From Brachycybe producta (Eukaryota > Arthropoda > Diplopoda > Playtdesmida > Andrognathidae): DNA of 64,000 nucleotides. The translations under genes were made by a program, and so were the position numbers. The notes under the pieces were generated by a model. That model did no database searches. It worked only from the letters and a program-made list of their open reading frames with translations, and was not told the origin of the DNA. Shown here in pieces: positions 44,992 to 56,192 of this stretch (position 1 is the stretch's first letter; every line of letters starts with the position of its first letter). Location: positions 1,627,384 through 1,691,383 of the forward strand of contig JAUPFP010000040.1 of assembly GCA_036925085.1 (NCBI GenBank), given 5' to 3'.

Positions 44992-45193
44992 TTTTGTTTT
45001 GTTTTGACAATGCATATATTTGCAGCATTAAAAAAATATTAAAATTGTTGTTGGGTTTATATCAATGGGGTTTTATATTTTCTGGTTTTGACAATGCATT
45101 TTCTATGCTGCACTTGGACTCTTGTCCCTCTGCCATAGGCCTTTATGGCTGCTTGCAGAGTAATTTTTCAAAATCAAATCAAAAATGTGTCTC
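44814..45193 (+). mobile_element. 5'-truncated LINE 3' end with 19-bp target duplication
   Basis: Flanked by GAGTACACAATATGTCACA (44795-44813) and GAGTACACAATATGTTACA (45194-45212), 18 of 19 matching. It comprises the last ~59 codons of the ORF, then the shared 3' UTR (GACAATGCATTTTCTATGCT, GCACTTGGACTCTTGTCCC, GCTTGCAGAGTAATTTTTC) and a CAAAATCAAATCAAAAA tail. Variable-length duplications and 5' truncation are hallmarks of target-primed reverse transcription. Confidence 0.9.
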
Positions 45194-46088
45194 AGAGTAC
45201 ACAATATGTTACATTTCTTCGTCGGGTACTCAAATACCACTGCCAAGGCAAAACAAACCTATACTGAAAACCAGATGAAAAGTGGCTGTATGGACACAGT
45301 AGTGGCTTCAATACTGTTTCAATGCCACCTTTACTAATGCCGTATTCAAGTCATGGTTGCAGTCTGAACACAGTATAAAAGACAATTTTAAGTAGGGCCT
45401 CTAATCACCAAAACTGAGAAAAAAGACAAACTTGCAACAAAAAAAAAGGCCCCCAAAATGGCAAGAGTCAAACAAATCTTCATTAGAAGCGGCCAAATAA
45501 AACTTTCACCATTATAACAATACTAAAATTAATTGTTATCACATTCAAAACTTTTTTTTTGTCATACAATCCCATCATCCATAGATTGCGCGCATGTGTG
45601 ATGTTTTGTTATTAACCTTCTGATTGGTAGTTCTCGATTTATAAAAGCCCCCCCCCCCACAACCTCAAAAATGAGTAATTTCTCTTCATTTCTAGGTTTA
45701 GATAAAATTCATTTGTCCAAAATCACAGGTTGCAACACAAAAAGAGAAGAAGTGGCAGCCAAAAATAAAAAAAAGAAGCAGGGGGGCATCGGGGGAGGGG
45801 GAGGGAGGCTAGGATGGATGTTGTTGGAGGAATGGATGATTGCCAATATTCATACATGTTATTATGGCTGTCTATACTCGTTTAATTTTATGCTAGGGTA
45901 AATTTTATTGCAACTCATTTGATTTTTGAGGCAAACACAACAACAAAATTGACATTTAACGCAACATTTGTTTCTGTTCGTTTATTTGTGGATATCATCA
46001 TATCTCTATCTCACTTTTATCTCTCTTTCTCTCTCTCTCTTTCTCTCTATTGAAATATATCAGTTGGAGCAATTGTATTCGATAGAGA

Positions 46089-46146
46089 TAGATGAGCACA
46101 CAATGGTGCTATATTTAATAATATAGCACCATTGTGTGCTCATCTA
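46089..46146. repeat. Perfect 27-bp-arm hairpin
   Basis: Left arm TAGATGAGCACACAATGGTG.. at 46089-46115, right arm its exact complement at 46120-46146, with a 4-nt loop TAAT. There is no mismatch in either arm and no relative elsewhere in the window. Confidence 0.95.
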
Positions 46147-46416
46147 TAAATGATATAAAGGGCTAAGAGAACGGGGGGGGGGGACTGAATCTTGAGTTGC
46201 CAAAAATGCCCAACTTAAGAAAGAATGTTATTGTCTGTATTGTTAATTTAATAATTCAAAATTTACAAAACAAGATAAATCCAAAATCCTGTTTGAGTTT
46301 TAGTTAGTTTTAAATCTAAATCAAATTCATATTAAACGAAATTCAAATTTGCAAGATTTTGTTTCAATGTTCAAAAGGCAATGGTTTAGAAATGAGGGCA
46401 TAATATGCCATGTGTG

Positions 46417-46701
46417 CAGTGCTGGTGCTAGTAGGGTGTTCGGCACTCTAGACAAACTCCCTCTGCGCGGCACCAATATTTGACCCTTCAAGTAAATTCT
46501 AATAAAGTTCCTAAATGAATTTCTATTCGCCATTAGATCAGATGGCAGCAAACTTGGTGTGGGTCTTCGCATATTTTACAAATCTTGTTACCTATTGTAT
46601 TTTTCGCCATAACGTGTTGGGTTAATTTTACTAGCCACCATGCTGGCGCCCTCAAAAATAATGGCGCAATAGGCAACCGCCTAGTGATTAAACTAGCTCT
46701 G
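46417..46701. mobile_element. hAT-like MITE
   Basis: CAGTGCTGGTGCTAGTAGGG on the left and CACTAGG..ACTAGCTCTG on the right (as complement, CAGAGCTAGTTTAATCAC). Flanks CATGTGTG (46409-46416) and CACGGGTG (46702-46709) match at 6 of 8. Interior GGCGCC-type motifs. The two overlapping minus-strand open frames are not supported. Confidence 0.6.
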
Positions 46702-46861
46702 CACGGGTGCCAAGTTTCAGAGGAATGAATTTGAACGGTATGTCGAGGATTACTTGAATGCAGGATGGACCCAATGTCTTTTCCATGCAGCACCAATAGT
46801 AAGCATAAGAGAACATAACAATACGGCCATAGCACAGGGCAGCACAGGCCAGGCTGTCACA

Positions 46862-46956
46862 AGACAGTACAATTCATGCTGCCACAAAACAGTGCAGTTC
46901 AGGCTTCCACAAAACAGTGCAGTTCAGGCTTCCACAAAACAGTGCAGTTCATGCTC
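46862..46956. repeat. 25-bp minisatellite, ~4 units
   Basis: GCAGTTCAGGCTTCCACAAA followed by ACAGT, repeated with one more diverged unit on the left (TTCATGCTGCC). Small and local. Confidence 0.85.
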
Positions 46957-47010
46957 AGTGCACGCACTGAAAAATGTGTTTTGCATGTATGTTTGAAAAA
47001 GGTTCTTGAG

Positions 47011-47205
47011 GGGCTCACATTCGCCAGGAAGTCGACGACTCTACATTCAATACTACACATATTATACATTGCCTGGCGCAAGATACTGCGCAAGGGATTA
47101 CCAATACGCACATCTGCATTAAAACCTACAGGATACAAAATCCTGTGCTGTTTTGCCCAACACTTACACGGTGTCCGTGCCTTCCGATATGGCACTTTGT
47201 CATAG
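47011..47205. other. Balanced-composition segment, open on both strands, unassigned
   Basis: The minus strand reads PYRKARTPCKCWAKQHRI.. LRQAMYNMCSIECRVVDF, the plus strand HSILHILYIAWRKILRKG. Composition is less AT-rich than the neighbours. No family recognised. It is possibly a decayed transposon ORF. Confidence 0.2.
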
Positions 47206-48633
47206 GAGGGTCAGAAAATTCTAGCTATGCCATTGTTCACGAGAGGCCCTATAGCTAAAACAATTGTTTACCTCAATAATACAAACTTTTTTTTTCCTAT
47301 CAGATTTAATCAAGTTAGAGATGAAAAAAAAAATTGTATCGTGGGAACTTAGAAAGCTAAAATTATATTGAATTGCATTCTAGATATATCATTATACCTA
47401 CCTATTCAATATAATACAACAACAGATAGATTTTTTGGATACAAATCATGTATTACATTATAATAGGTGGGCCACAAAAAAAACAAAATAAATAGCCCCT
47501 CTTTCTACACAACCTATTATAAAAAATAATACCCGAATTATCAAACACTTTTTTAGTCTTGTTTTTTTAAACACAATGCAATAAACATAAACTTTTTTTT
47601 TAATACATTGTTGTTATTTTCTCTTAAAAGGATGAAATTCATGGGTGGAAATTTCGGTTTTTTCTCCCTTCTTCTTTGGTTAATATGTTCATCCAGTCAA
47701 TTACCCTAAAGTCATAACTTGTTTCAAAGTCGTGATTGTCTAAATATGAAGGGACCTGTGTATTATACAAGATATATATTATGTTATGTATAATATATAA
47801 AACATAACCAGATAAATAAGACACCCCCCTCCACTCCCCTCTTCCATAACTTTTTATCAAAAAGCAACAATTGCAAATTATAGGGTAAAACTTGCTGGCA
47901 TTTTTTGTTGTTGTTGTTGTTGTTTGTGTCGCTTTTTCTTAGCTACCGAAATATTATTATTTACCTCTCAGCACAGTAAAATAGGGTTTTTTTTTCTCTT
48001 CTGTTGTTCACCTTTTTCTAGCAAAATGATTTTTTATTATTTTCTTGAGGTCCAAAAATATTAACAAATATTTAAAAAAAAAGTGGTGAATGGCAGCCAT
48101 TTTTGATTCCATCCGCTTCAAAGAAAGAAAAAAATTACAGACAAAACAAAGTCTAGTAGACCAATTGTCTAACAGAGGGGAGTCTCAAAAAATTTTTACT
48201 TTGTGTTTTGTTGTTTTTCTAATATCATGATGAGGCCATAACTTAATGTATACTGTATATTGAGTAATTAAAATAATTGTGGCTTAGGGCACAAAATGGC
48301 TGTCAGTTAATGTCAAGTTTAAAGAGAGGGACCAGATATTCTACATATATCCCACTGTGCTACTGTATACTTCTAGATGGTGTTGATGATGGGATAATTT
48401 TCAAGATGCATATATATGATAAAAGAGGGATGAATAATATTTAAAACAAAAGAGAACTATCTTAGTTATACCCCCCCTAAGGGGTTCCTCTCTCCTCTTC
48501 ACAGTGGGGGCAACACAGTTCCAGAAACTCCAATTGTTTTTCTTACAGTATCAAAGTAGCCGATAGGCCTATTGTCTGTTGTTGTTTTTTAAACTATTGC
48601 ATCAGTGAATTAGGTGTGCCTATGGAAAACAGG

Positions 48634-48705
48634 GAATGATGTTTCAAAAGCAACCATTGCTAGTCACCAGGGAATGATGTTTCAAAAACAATCATTGCTA
48701 TAGTC
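48634..48705. repeat. ~38-bp direct repeat pair
   Basis: GGGAATGATGTTTCAAAA(G/A)CAA(C/T)CATTGCTA occurs twice, just before the 30-bp minisatellite. Confidence 0.8.
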
Positions 48706-48724
48706 ATAATGGATGGAACTCATA

Positions 48725-49107
48725 AGTAACTGTTGCAAATCACTTAGTCTTGGAAGCAACTGTTGCAAGTCACTTAGTCTTGGAAGCAACTGCTGCAAGT
48801 CACTTAGTCCTAGAAGCAACTGTTGCAAGTCACTTAGTCCTAGAAGCAACTGTTGCAAGTCACTTAGTACTGGAAACAACTGTTGCAAGCCACTTAGCCT
48901 TGGAAGCAACTGTTGCAAGCCACTTAGCCTTGGAAGCAACTGTTGCAAGCCACTTAGCCTTGGAAGCCTCACTGTTGCAAGCCACTTAGCCTTGGAAGCA
49001 ACTATTGCAAGCCACTTAGCCTTGGAAGCCCCACAGTTGCAAGCCACATAGCCTTGGAAGCCTCGCCATTGCAAGCCACTTAGCCTTGGAAGCAACTGTC
49101 GCAAGCA
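48725..49107. repeat. 30-bp minisatellite, ~12-13 units
   Basis: GCAACTGTTGCAAGTCACTT then AGTCTTGGAA. The left units have AGTCACTTAGTC, the right units AGCCACTTAGCC, and a few on the right have 2-bp or 1-bp length changes (GCCTCACTG, GCCCCACAG). The decapeptide-repeat open frames (SNCCKSLSLG) follow from 30 being a multiple of three. Confidence 0.95.
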
Positions 49108-50160
49108 AATGGAAAAAAAAACTGTTCCTAAACAATTGAGATCAAACCCAATCTTTTGCAAACCAAAAAATTGCACTTAACCAATAAAAAAAATCAACTC
49201 TAAATAGACATCAGGCTTGCTTCAAATGAGGCAGCAATAGCAAGCAACAGTTAGATGTTAAACATTACTTTGATATCACACATGACAAGCAGAATGCTGC
49301 TTATTGAGCTACAAAGATATGTAGCAACCAGTTTTGCATATTGCTACCTTGATTGACGCTTAAATAACCAAAGCAATTCTAATCAATGTGCTTACAAGCA
49401 ACAAGCAATAAAACGTTCAACTGTTTTAGCTGCAGTACTTAGTCACTGCAGTTCTAGTCACTCTAGGAAGCAACACTTTCACTAGCAATTTAATAACATA
49501 CTGCTTGCACAAGCAACTCATCAAGAGGCAACTGCCATCAGCCACCAGAGGCAACAGTCGCTAGCCACTCAACAGGAAAGATTTTCTTGCTAGGTTCTCA
49601 CACAAAGCAACAGTTGCTAGAAATGTTAGAACAGTTGTTAGAAATGTCTACCTAGCATGTTGTGGGCCTTATAGTTTATAATAGGGCATTCATTGACCTC
49701 TCTCTCTCTCTCTTTTCTCCATTATAATAACTATGAGCTTAATTCCACCTCACGTTTTCTTTCATTCTTTCTCCATGATATCAATATGCAAGACACAAGA
49801 AATTCTTTCTTGTCTAATATCCTTCTCTCTCTTTTTTTAAATCTGCTTTTTCCAATGTGATTTGTTTAACTGATGCCAATCCATCCTCATGCAGTGGCAA
49901 CATTATAATTTTCTGTGCGTTTTCTAATCTTCCTTCACTTGTCTACACAAAATCTACTTTCAGCGAGTTTTTTTTTCTTCTTCTTCTTTCTATTTTAGTT
50001 ATATCTCTAAACATCCTACATTTTACTATCAGCAAGAAAGTTGAGTGAACCACAAGTTTCCCCCCCCCCATTTCTGTCTAATTATTATTCTGCTTTTTCT
50101 ATTGTAATGGGAGAATTCAATTGATATAAGAAAATAAATTCTCTTAATAAATACAGAAAT
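49108..50160. other. Unassigned stretch rich in GCAAC near its start
   Basis: GCAACA and CAAGCAA strings continue irregularly to about 49660, then CT- and T-rich DNA. No gene recognised. Confidence 0.35.
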
Positions 50161-50164
50161 CGAG

Positions 50165-50300
50165 CTTCACGTTCATGTTTGGCACACGGACCACTTTTTG
50201 TGTGGTCGGGTTCGAGTCCGACTACAAAATGTTTTCGCAGGTGGCTGGGCTTTGGTAGCCGCCAGCCCCTTACCTTACACACCAGCGGTGGTTGAAAGTG
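50165..50300 (+). repeat. Possible tRNA-derived SINE
   Basis: GGTTCGAGTCC at 50209-50219 is a perfect pol III B box. A-box-like TTGGCACACGG precedes it at ~50179, closer than usual. The following GCAGGTGGCTGGGCTTTGG..TAGCCGCCAGCCCC is GC-rich and ends at the start of a family I copy. No second copy is present in this window. Confidence 0.35.
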
Positions 50301-50313
50301 CATTGTGCATTTT

Positions 50314-50984
50314 CATATTTAAAACTGTCCAATATTAATTTTTCAAAGTGCAATATGTGCACCTTAAATGTGTGCTGATCGAGTGATAGAATGACAAAAA
50401 ATTAGTAAGTGCGGTTCTATTTTTAAAAACTATTTCAAAATCGCGAATTTCTAACTCTTATGTTAAACTCCATTGAGTACGCGCTTGTAAGAAACAAAAA
50501 CATTCATTAAAATGCTTGGAAAAATACCTAAAAATAATTTTAAAAAACCAAAAAAAAAATCAGCACGTGCGCCAAGGTGTTGGCTTCACTGGTTTAATTG
50601 TGGTTTTTTAAAATTATTTTTAGGTATTTTTTTATCAATATTTTATTGGATGGTTTATATCTTACGAGGGCGTACTCAATGGAGTTTAACGTAAGAGTTA
50701 GAAATTCGCGATTTTGAAATAAGTTTTTAAAAATAGAACCGCACTTACCAATTTTTTGTCATTCTATCACTCGATCAGCACAAATTTAAGGTGCACATTG
50801 CACTTTGAAAAATTAAAATTCGACAACTTTAAATATAAAAAATAAGCATATTGCCGCCGCGACTGTGTGTATTTTAAAAATTAACGTATCTTCTTTAACA
50901 TCGGGTCTATGGGCTCAATAGAAAAACGATGCTAGCGCTCTGGGTGGAGATTTTTCACAGTAATTTTGCCATGTAGCCTCTTAA
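50314..50984. mobile_element. Foldback family I, copy a (left end missing)
   Basis: CATATTTAAAACTGTCCAAT on the left, its complement near 50830, centre CACGTGCGCCAAGGTGTTGG. The right terminus is GTAGCCTC|TTAA (TTAA 50981-50984). The outer ~150 bp of the left arm are absent; a SINE-like sequence abuts it. Confidence 0.8.
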
Positions 50985-51500
50985 AGAAGTTATGCAACAA
51001 AATCATAAATAATAAAAAGTTGAATAGTGATTTGTAAAAAAAAAAAGAAATCCAGACCCGGGCTCCGTGCAGGCTGCACAGGCCCCGGGAATTTGTTTCA
51101 CGGGCTTCCCCCTCCTCTGTGTGCGATGATTGCAATTTTCTACTTTTTTTTTCTATGTATATATTTGAAATATTTTTATACTTGGTTTACTGGTTTGCTT
51201 GTTGGTGGTCAAGCAGTTACTTAAAATTAAGAAAAAGGTCAGAAACTTAAAAAAGCTCCAGGGGAAGACAGATAGAAAAAAAAAATTTCTAAATGTCAAT
51301 CAACACAGTGGAAAGAAGATTTTTTGTTAAAAAAAATATAAAGAACTGTATATTTCTTTATGTGTGTGTTTGATTAGTATGCAAAGTGGGCAAATTCGAT
51401 TTCAATGTCATTTTCAAGTGACAAGGCAATGGAGAGATTGAGACGAAAAATATGTACAATCCCATTGGCACAACAAAATCGCCCGTTAAGTAAATGGGGA

Positions 51501-51504
<4 letters not shown>

Positions 51505-51540
<36 letters not shown>
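51505..51540. repeat. (CT)n microsatellite with nearby (GA)n
   Basis: A CT run to 51540 and a GA run at 51567-51583 would form a hairpin around AATATAGAGAGTCTCTCTC. Confidence 0.9.
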
Positions 51541-51541
<1 letters not shown>

Positions 51542-51802
51542 AAATATAGAGAGTCTCTCTCAAATAGAGAGAGAGAGAGAGAGGAGGAGGAGGAGACGAG
51601 ACCACAACCTCATCACTCAAAAAATAGATGATAACCCCCCACCACCACCCTGTAATAGATACCTAGAAATTCAATCCTCAATAATTTTGTGATTCAAAAT
51701 CAAAAGAAACCGATATAAGAAACAAGATTTACTCATTTTTTTTGTAAAAAAAAATAACTACCAAGAATGATACTTGTAACAACCGTACTTATCTTTCAAA
51801 GT

Positions 51803-52043
51803 AAAACGTTTTATGGTAGTTTCAAAATGGCCGCCACTTGTAAAATCACAATTTACAGTTTACGATTATTAAATTGTATTCTAATTTTTTTTTAATTGTA
51901 AACTACAGGTTTTTTTTCAACAGTAATAATTTAAAAATCACTAACTTTTTGTAAATTGTAGTTTTTCAATTATAATAAATTTAAAATGGCTGACTAATTT
52001 GCAGTATAGTCAGTCGACGCATTGTAATATGAAGGCTTGTAAC

Positions 52044-52097
<54 letters not shown>

Positions 52098-52398
52098 TTG
52101 ATTGCTAGTTAGGTTTGAATCATTTTGCATTATTTTGCCTATTCGAACCGGGACCCCAGCACCACAAAGCAGAGGCTATTCTCCAATGTGCTACCATGGT
52201 TAAAGGGACACTTGCCCTAAAGGAACACTTAGCCTAAAGGAACATTACCTTAAAACAACTTGCCTTAAAGAACTTGCTGTAAATGGACATTATTTTGTCA
52301 ATTTTATTATGTCACAATTTCAAAATAATCTACAGCTGTATACAAAATTGAAGTTTTTTTTCTTGTAACGGCCATTTTGAAACTGTCATAAAATGTTT
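51803..52398. mobile_element. Family F-related foldback with GA insert
   Basis: AAACGTTTTATGGTAGTTTC plus AAAATGGCCGCCACTTG (left) is mirrored by CTTGTAACGGCCATTTTGAA, ACTGTCATAAAATGTTT (right). The string TTTTATGACAGTTTGAAAAT occurs in the F1 arm at 59.72 kb. A (GA)n run lies at 52047-52096. Ends not defined. Confidence 0.45.
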
Positions 52399-52619
52399 AT
52401 TATGAAAAAAAACTGTTCATTTTCTCGTTATTCCTTTTGACTCGTCTAGGTTTCTAAAGTTAGCTTTAGAAAAAAAAAAAGCTTTTGAATGAAGGTCTCA
52501 AAAATCTAAGCCTAAACTTGTGTCAAATCGCCAAAATTTAAAGACTTGACTGCTCCCTTTCTCTCTCTCTCTCTCTCTCTCTATCCGCCCCAGTGGACCG
52601 AATTGAATCCCAACTCTCT

Positions 52620-52654
<35 letters not shown>

Positions 52655-52997
52655 GAGATCTAATGTAGATGTGTCTTATTAAAGCAAGTTATTCTTCTAA
52701 TTGAATTCAATCAAGAGAAGACACTGGTGTGTTGCAGTAATTATTGTCAAAAACTTAGAAAATTTCTAATATGCATGATTAAGCTTTTAAGGAAGTTGCA
52801 GTTTAATTATAAACTTTTTTACTTCTTGTGAAAAAGCGAAGAAAAATCTCGTTTCTTGTTCATAATGTACTATAATAGGGTACATATTACAACAACATGA
52901 TACATTTGTATCTCATATTTCTTGTGAACATTTTCACCTTTTCATAGGAAGGAGCTTACGCTGAGCGCCCACGAGGTCGGTGACGCGGCGCTGAAAA

Positions 52998-53780
52998 TAG
53001 AGCGCTAGCATCGTTTATCTATTCAGCCCATAGACCCAATGTTAAAAGAAGAAGAAACCTTAATTTTTTAAAATACACAGTAGCGGCGGCAATATGTTTA
53101 TTTTTCATATTTAAACTTGTCCAATATTAAGTTTTCAAAGTGCAATGTGCATCTTAAATATGTGCTGATCGAGTGATAGAATGACAAAAAATTGGTAAGT
53201 GCGGTTCTATTTTTAAAAAACTATTTCAAAATCGCAAATTTTTAACTCTTATGTTAAACTCCATTGAGTACGCCCTCATAAGCAAAAAAAAAACATCCAT
53301 TAAAATTGCTCATAAAAATACCTAAAAATAATTTTAAAAAAAACGACAATTAAACCACAGTGAAGCCAACATGTTGACGCACGTGCTGATTTTTTCTCTG
53401 TTTTTTAAAATTATTTTTACGTATTTTTACCAACATTTTAATGGATTTTTTTTTGTTTAGGAGCACTTACTCAATGGAGTTTAACACAAGAGTTAGAAAT
53501 TCGTGATTTTGAAATATTTTTAAAAAATAGAACCGCACTTACCAATTTTTTTGTCATTCAAGCACTCGATCAGCATATATTTAAGGTGCACATTGCACTT
53601 TGAACCATCAAGATTGGACAACTTTAAATATGAAAAATAAACCATATTGTCACCTCGACTGTGGATTTTAAAAATTAACGTTTTTTCTTTAACATTGGGT
53701 CTATGGGCTCAATAAAAAAAAACGATGCTAGAGCTCTTTGCGGAAATTTTTCGAAATAATTTTTCGATGAAGCCTCTTAA
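52998..53780. mobile_element. Foldback family I, copy b
   Basis: From AGAGCGCTAGCATCGTTTAT to AAGCCTCTTAA (TTAA 53777-53780). The arms carry CGATCAGCA, CCGCACTTACCAA and CATTGAGTACGC(C/G). The outermost ~45 bp on the left are missing. The centre GTGAAGCCAACATGTTGACG is inverted relative to copy a. Confidence 0.8.
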
Positions 53781-53805
53781 GTGTTTTCTTACTTTTCGCC
53801 ACCCA

Positions 53806-53823
53806 ACCCCCCCCCCCCCCCCC
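53806..53823. repeat. Poly-C run
   Basis: About 17 consecutive C, one of roughly a dozen poly-C or poly-G runs of 8 or more in the window. Confidence 0.9.
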
Positions 53824-54463
53824 AACAATACTCCTTCTTGCGAGTAATTCCCAAAGTAGCAGCAGCAGCAGCAACAACATGATAATCTTATTTTTATAAA
53901 AGACAGTTGAAATCAACTTAAGAATTTATATACAAACAAGCATTACAGACAGAGAGAGAGAGAGAGAGAGAGGACACTTTTGACTGAATATATAACATAA
54001 GGCCACTGTGTAAATTATGTGGCTGCAGAATTTAACAAAAAAAAAAGTCAAAAGTGAATTTGCAAAGTAGAATTTGTAAAAAGAAAAGTAAAAGAAACCC
54101 CGTATGAAGAAAAAGCTCCTTCAACAATGTCTTCTTTCATTTCTGAATTGTCAGATTGCATTTATTTATAACCAAACAAAAGCTTCTCTAATGACTTGGA
54201 CATGAGAGAGAGTTTAAGGAAGGAGTTGATCTCAATAACAGAGCAAATAAAGCATTCCACACTCATTTTCCATCCATTAGTGTAGTTCTTTACCTTAAAA
54301 GCTATATATAACACTTGTCGCTCTTTTTTTTTTGCCAATAAAAGACCTACTCATGTTTAGTCACCTTTGAGATTAAGGTAAAGAGAGGTGACCAATTATT
54401 CTAACAAGAAGGGCCACACACAACTGTAACACAAGGGTAGTTGAATGAAATTAAGGGCCCTAA

Positions 54464-54949
54464 GGCCAGATACAAATTAGGCAAACAATGCATGCTTGCA
54501 ACCAGCAACACTCTCAAGCAACTGTTGCTGGTGACACCACACTAGTGCCACCACCGCATTTGCAGGCAACAACTTGGTAACTGGCAACAGTAGTAAGTTG
54601 ATATTTCCTCTGCTCAGTATGGTGAGTGAGCAGAGGGGAAAAAACAACCATTGTGTGCCAGCAATCACTTTCTTGTCACATGATCATGATTTGGTTTCTT
54701 AAGGCCAGGTGCAAATTAGGCAACAATGCATGCTTGCAACGAGTAACAATTTTCAGCAACTGTTGCTGGTGACACTACACTAGTGCGACCACTGCATTTG
54801 CAGGCAACAACTTGGTAGTTGGCAACAGTAACAAGTGGATATTTCCTCTTGCTCAGTGCCATTGTGTGCCAGCAACCACTTTCTTGTCACGTTATCATGA
54901 TTTGGTTGTTGGTTACTCTTTCATTTGGTTCCTTAATTTGCACCTGGCC
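54464..54949. mobile_element. Family E element, head-to-tail dimer
   Basis: Unit 1 starts GGCCAGATACAAATTAGGC (54464), unit 2 GGCCAGGTGCAAATTAGGC (54703). Both continue with ATGCATGCTTGCAAC, CAACTGTTGCTGGTGAC, CTAGTGC, CTTTCTTGTCAC. Only unit 2 has the inverted right end CCTTAATTTGCACCTGGCC. TTAA precedes unit 2 (54699-54702) and TAAA follows its end, hinting at a TTAA-target class such as Kolobok. Confidence 0.75.
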
Positions 54950-55154
54950 TAAAGCTGCATCCTCATTGAAGCAACAACGAGGAACGTTTTCTCGCTTGTT
55001 GTTGTTGGCTGGATGTTCCAAAAGTGTCCAACAAATACATTTTTGTCTACACTAAAGCAACTTAATCGGAGGAACATTTAGGTTTTGTTTGTTTCAAGGC
55101 TACATTTGTTCCTAGCAACAAGTTTTCCACGCTCAAGTGTAGAAGTAGCAGTAC

Positions 55155-55972
55155 TTAAGAGGCTACATCGCAAAATTACTTTTAAAAATCTCTGCAAAGA
55201 GCGCTAGCATCGTTTTTTCTATTGAGCCCATAGACCCTATGTTAAAGAAAAAGTGTTAATTTTTAAATTACATAGTCGCGGTGGCAATATGTTTATTTTT
55301 CATATTTAAAATTGTCCAATATTAATTTTTCAAAGTGCAGTGTGCACCTTAAATATATGCTGATCGAATGATAGAATGATAGAATGACAAAAAATTGGTC
55401 AATGTGGTTCTATTTTTAAAAACTATTTCAAATCGCGAATTTCTAACTTTTATGTTAAATTCTAATGAGTACGCGCTCGTAAGCAAAAAAAACATCCATT
55501 AAAATGTTGGTAAAAATACGTAAAAATAATTTTAAAATACCACAGTGAAGCCAACACATTGGCGCACCTGCTGATTTTTTTGGAGGGTTTTTTAAATTAT
55601 TTTTAGGTATTTTTACCAACATTTTAATGGATGCTTTTTTCTTCTTACGAGGATGGAGTTTAACATTAGAGTTCAAAATTCACGATTTCGAAATATTTTT
55701 TTTTAAAAAAAATAGAAGCACACTTTCTAATTTTTTTTAATTTTATCACTCGATCAGCATATATTTAAGGTGCACATTGAACACTTTGAACCATCAAATT
55801 TGGACAACTTTAAATATGAAAAATAAACATATTGCCACCTGCGACTGTGTTTATTTTAAAAATTTAACGTTTCTTCTTTTAACATCCATAGTCTATGAGC
55901 TCAATAGAAAAAAACGATGCTAACGCTCTTTGTGGAGATTTTCCAAAGTGATTTTGCGTTGTAGCCTCTTAA
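55155..55972. mobile_element. Foldback family I, copy c, complete with TTAA ends
   Basis: TTAA|GAGGCTACATCGCAAAATT...GATTTTGCGTTGTAGCCTC|TTAA, 818 bp including both TTAA. The arms of ~380 bp each are nearly full complements: CTATTGAGCCCATAGACC / GTCTATGAGCTCAATAG, CCAATTTTTTGTCATT and so on. The centre is CACAGTGAAGCCAACACATT. TTAA duplications are used by piggyBac and Kolobok transposases, but none is encoded here. Confidence 0.9.
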
Positions 55973-56192
55973 GACAACAACAAAATGTACATACTGAACT
56001 GTAAGAATAACCAGATCTTCCTTTTATATAATTTCATTTGCATATTTTTTTTGCAATGACTGCTGTAGTGTCTTATTATTTCCTAATTGCAGATCATGAA
56101 GTAATGCAGCAGCAATGCAACGTCAAAAGTGCACAATGCAAGATCCATATATTGCACTCGAGCGCAATAAAGAGTGACTTTACATTACATTG

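Larger units (their letters stand above)
44721..45251. mobile_element. Inserted segment inside L, 14-bp duplication
   Basis: Flanked by AACAAACCTATACT at 44707-44720 and 45252-45265. It contains the LINE 3' end at 44814-45193. The outer parts (TTAAAGGCCCTCCCTGCC..., TTCTTCGTCGGGTACTC...) are not assigned to a class. Confidence 0.6.
44440..45375. mobile_element. Element L, PIF/Harbinger-like, hosting nested insertions
   Basis: TACTGTGTTCAGACTGGCAC...GCAGTCTGAACACAGTA with TAA at 44437-44439 and 45376-45378. A 3-bp TAA duplication and inverted ends fit PIF/Harbinger. About half of its length (44721-45251) is later insertion. Confidence 0.75.

Noticed and set aside
44441..45370. tRNA or rRNA gene inside the nested region
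   Set aside because: No A/B-box pair or rRNA-like block is present; the structure is explained by element L and its insertions.
48725..49107. CRISPR-like array of regular repeats
   Set aside because: No unique spacers: the whole 30-bp unit repeats head to tail. The eukaryotic context and absence of cas genes argue the same way for the 21-bp and 13-bp arrays.
48682..49176. Decapeptide-repeat frames over 48.7-49.2 kb
   Set aside because: A product of the 30-bp minisatellite period; open on both strands.
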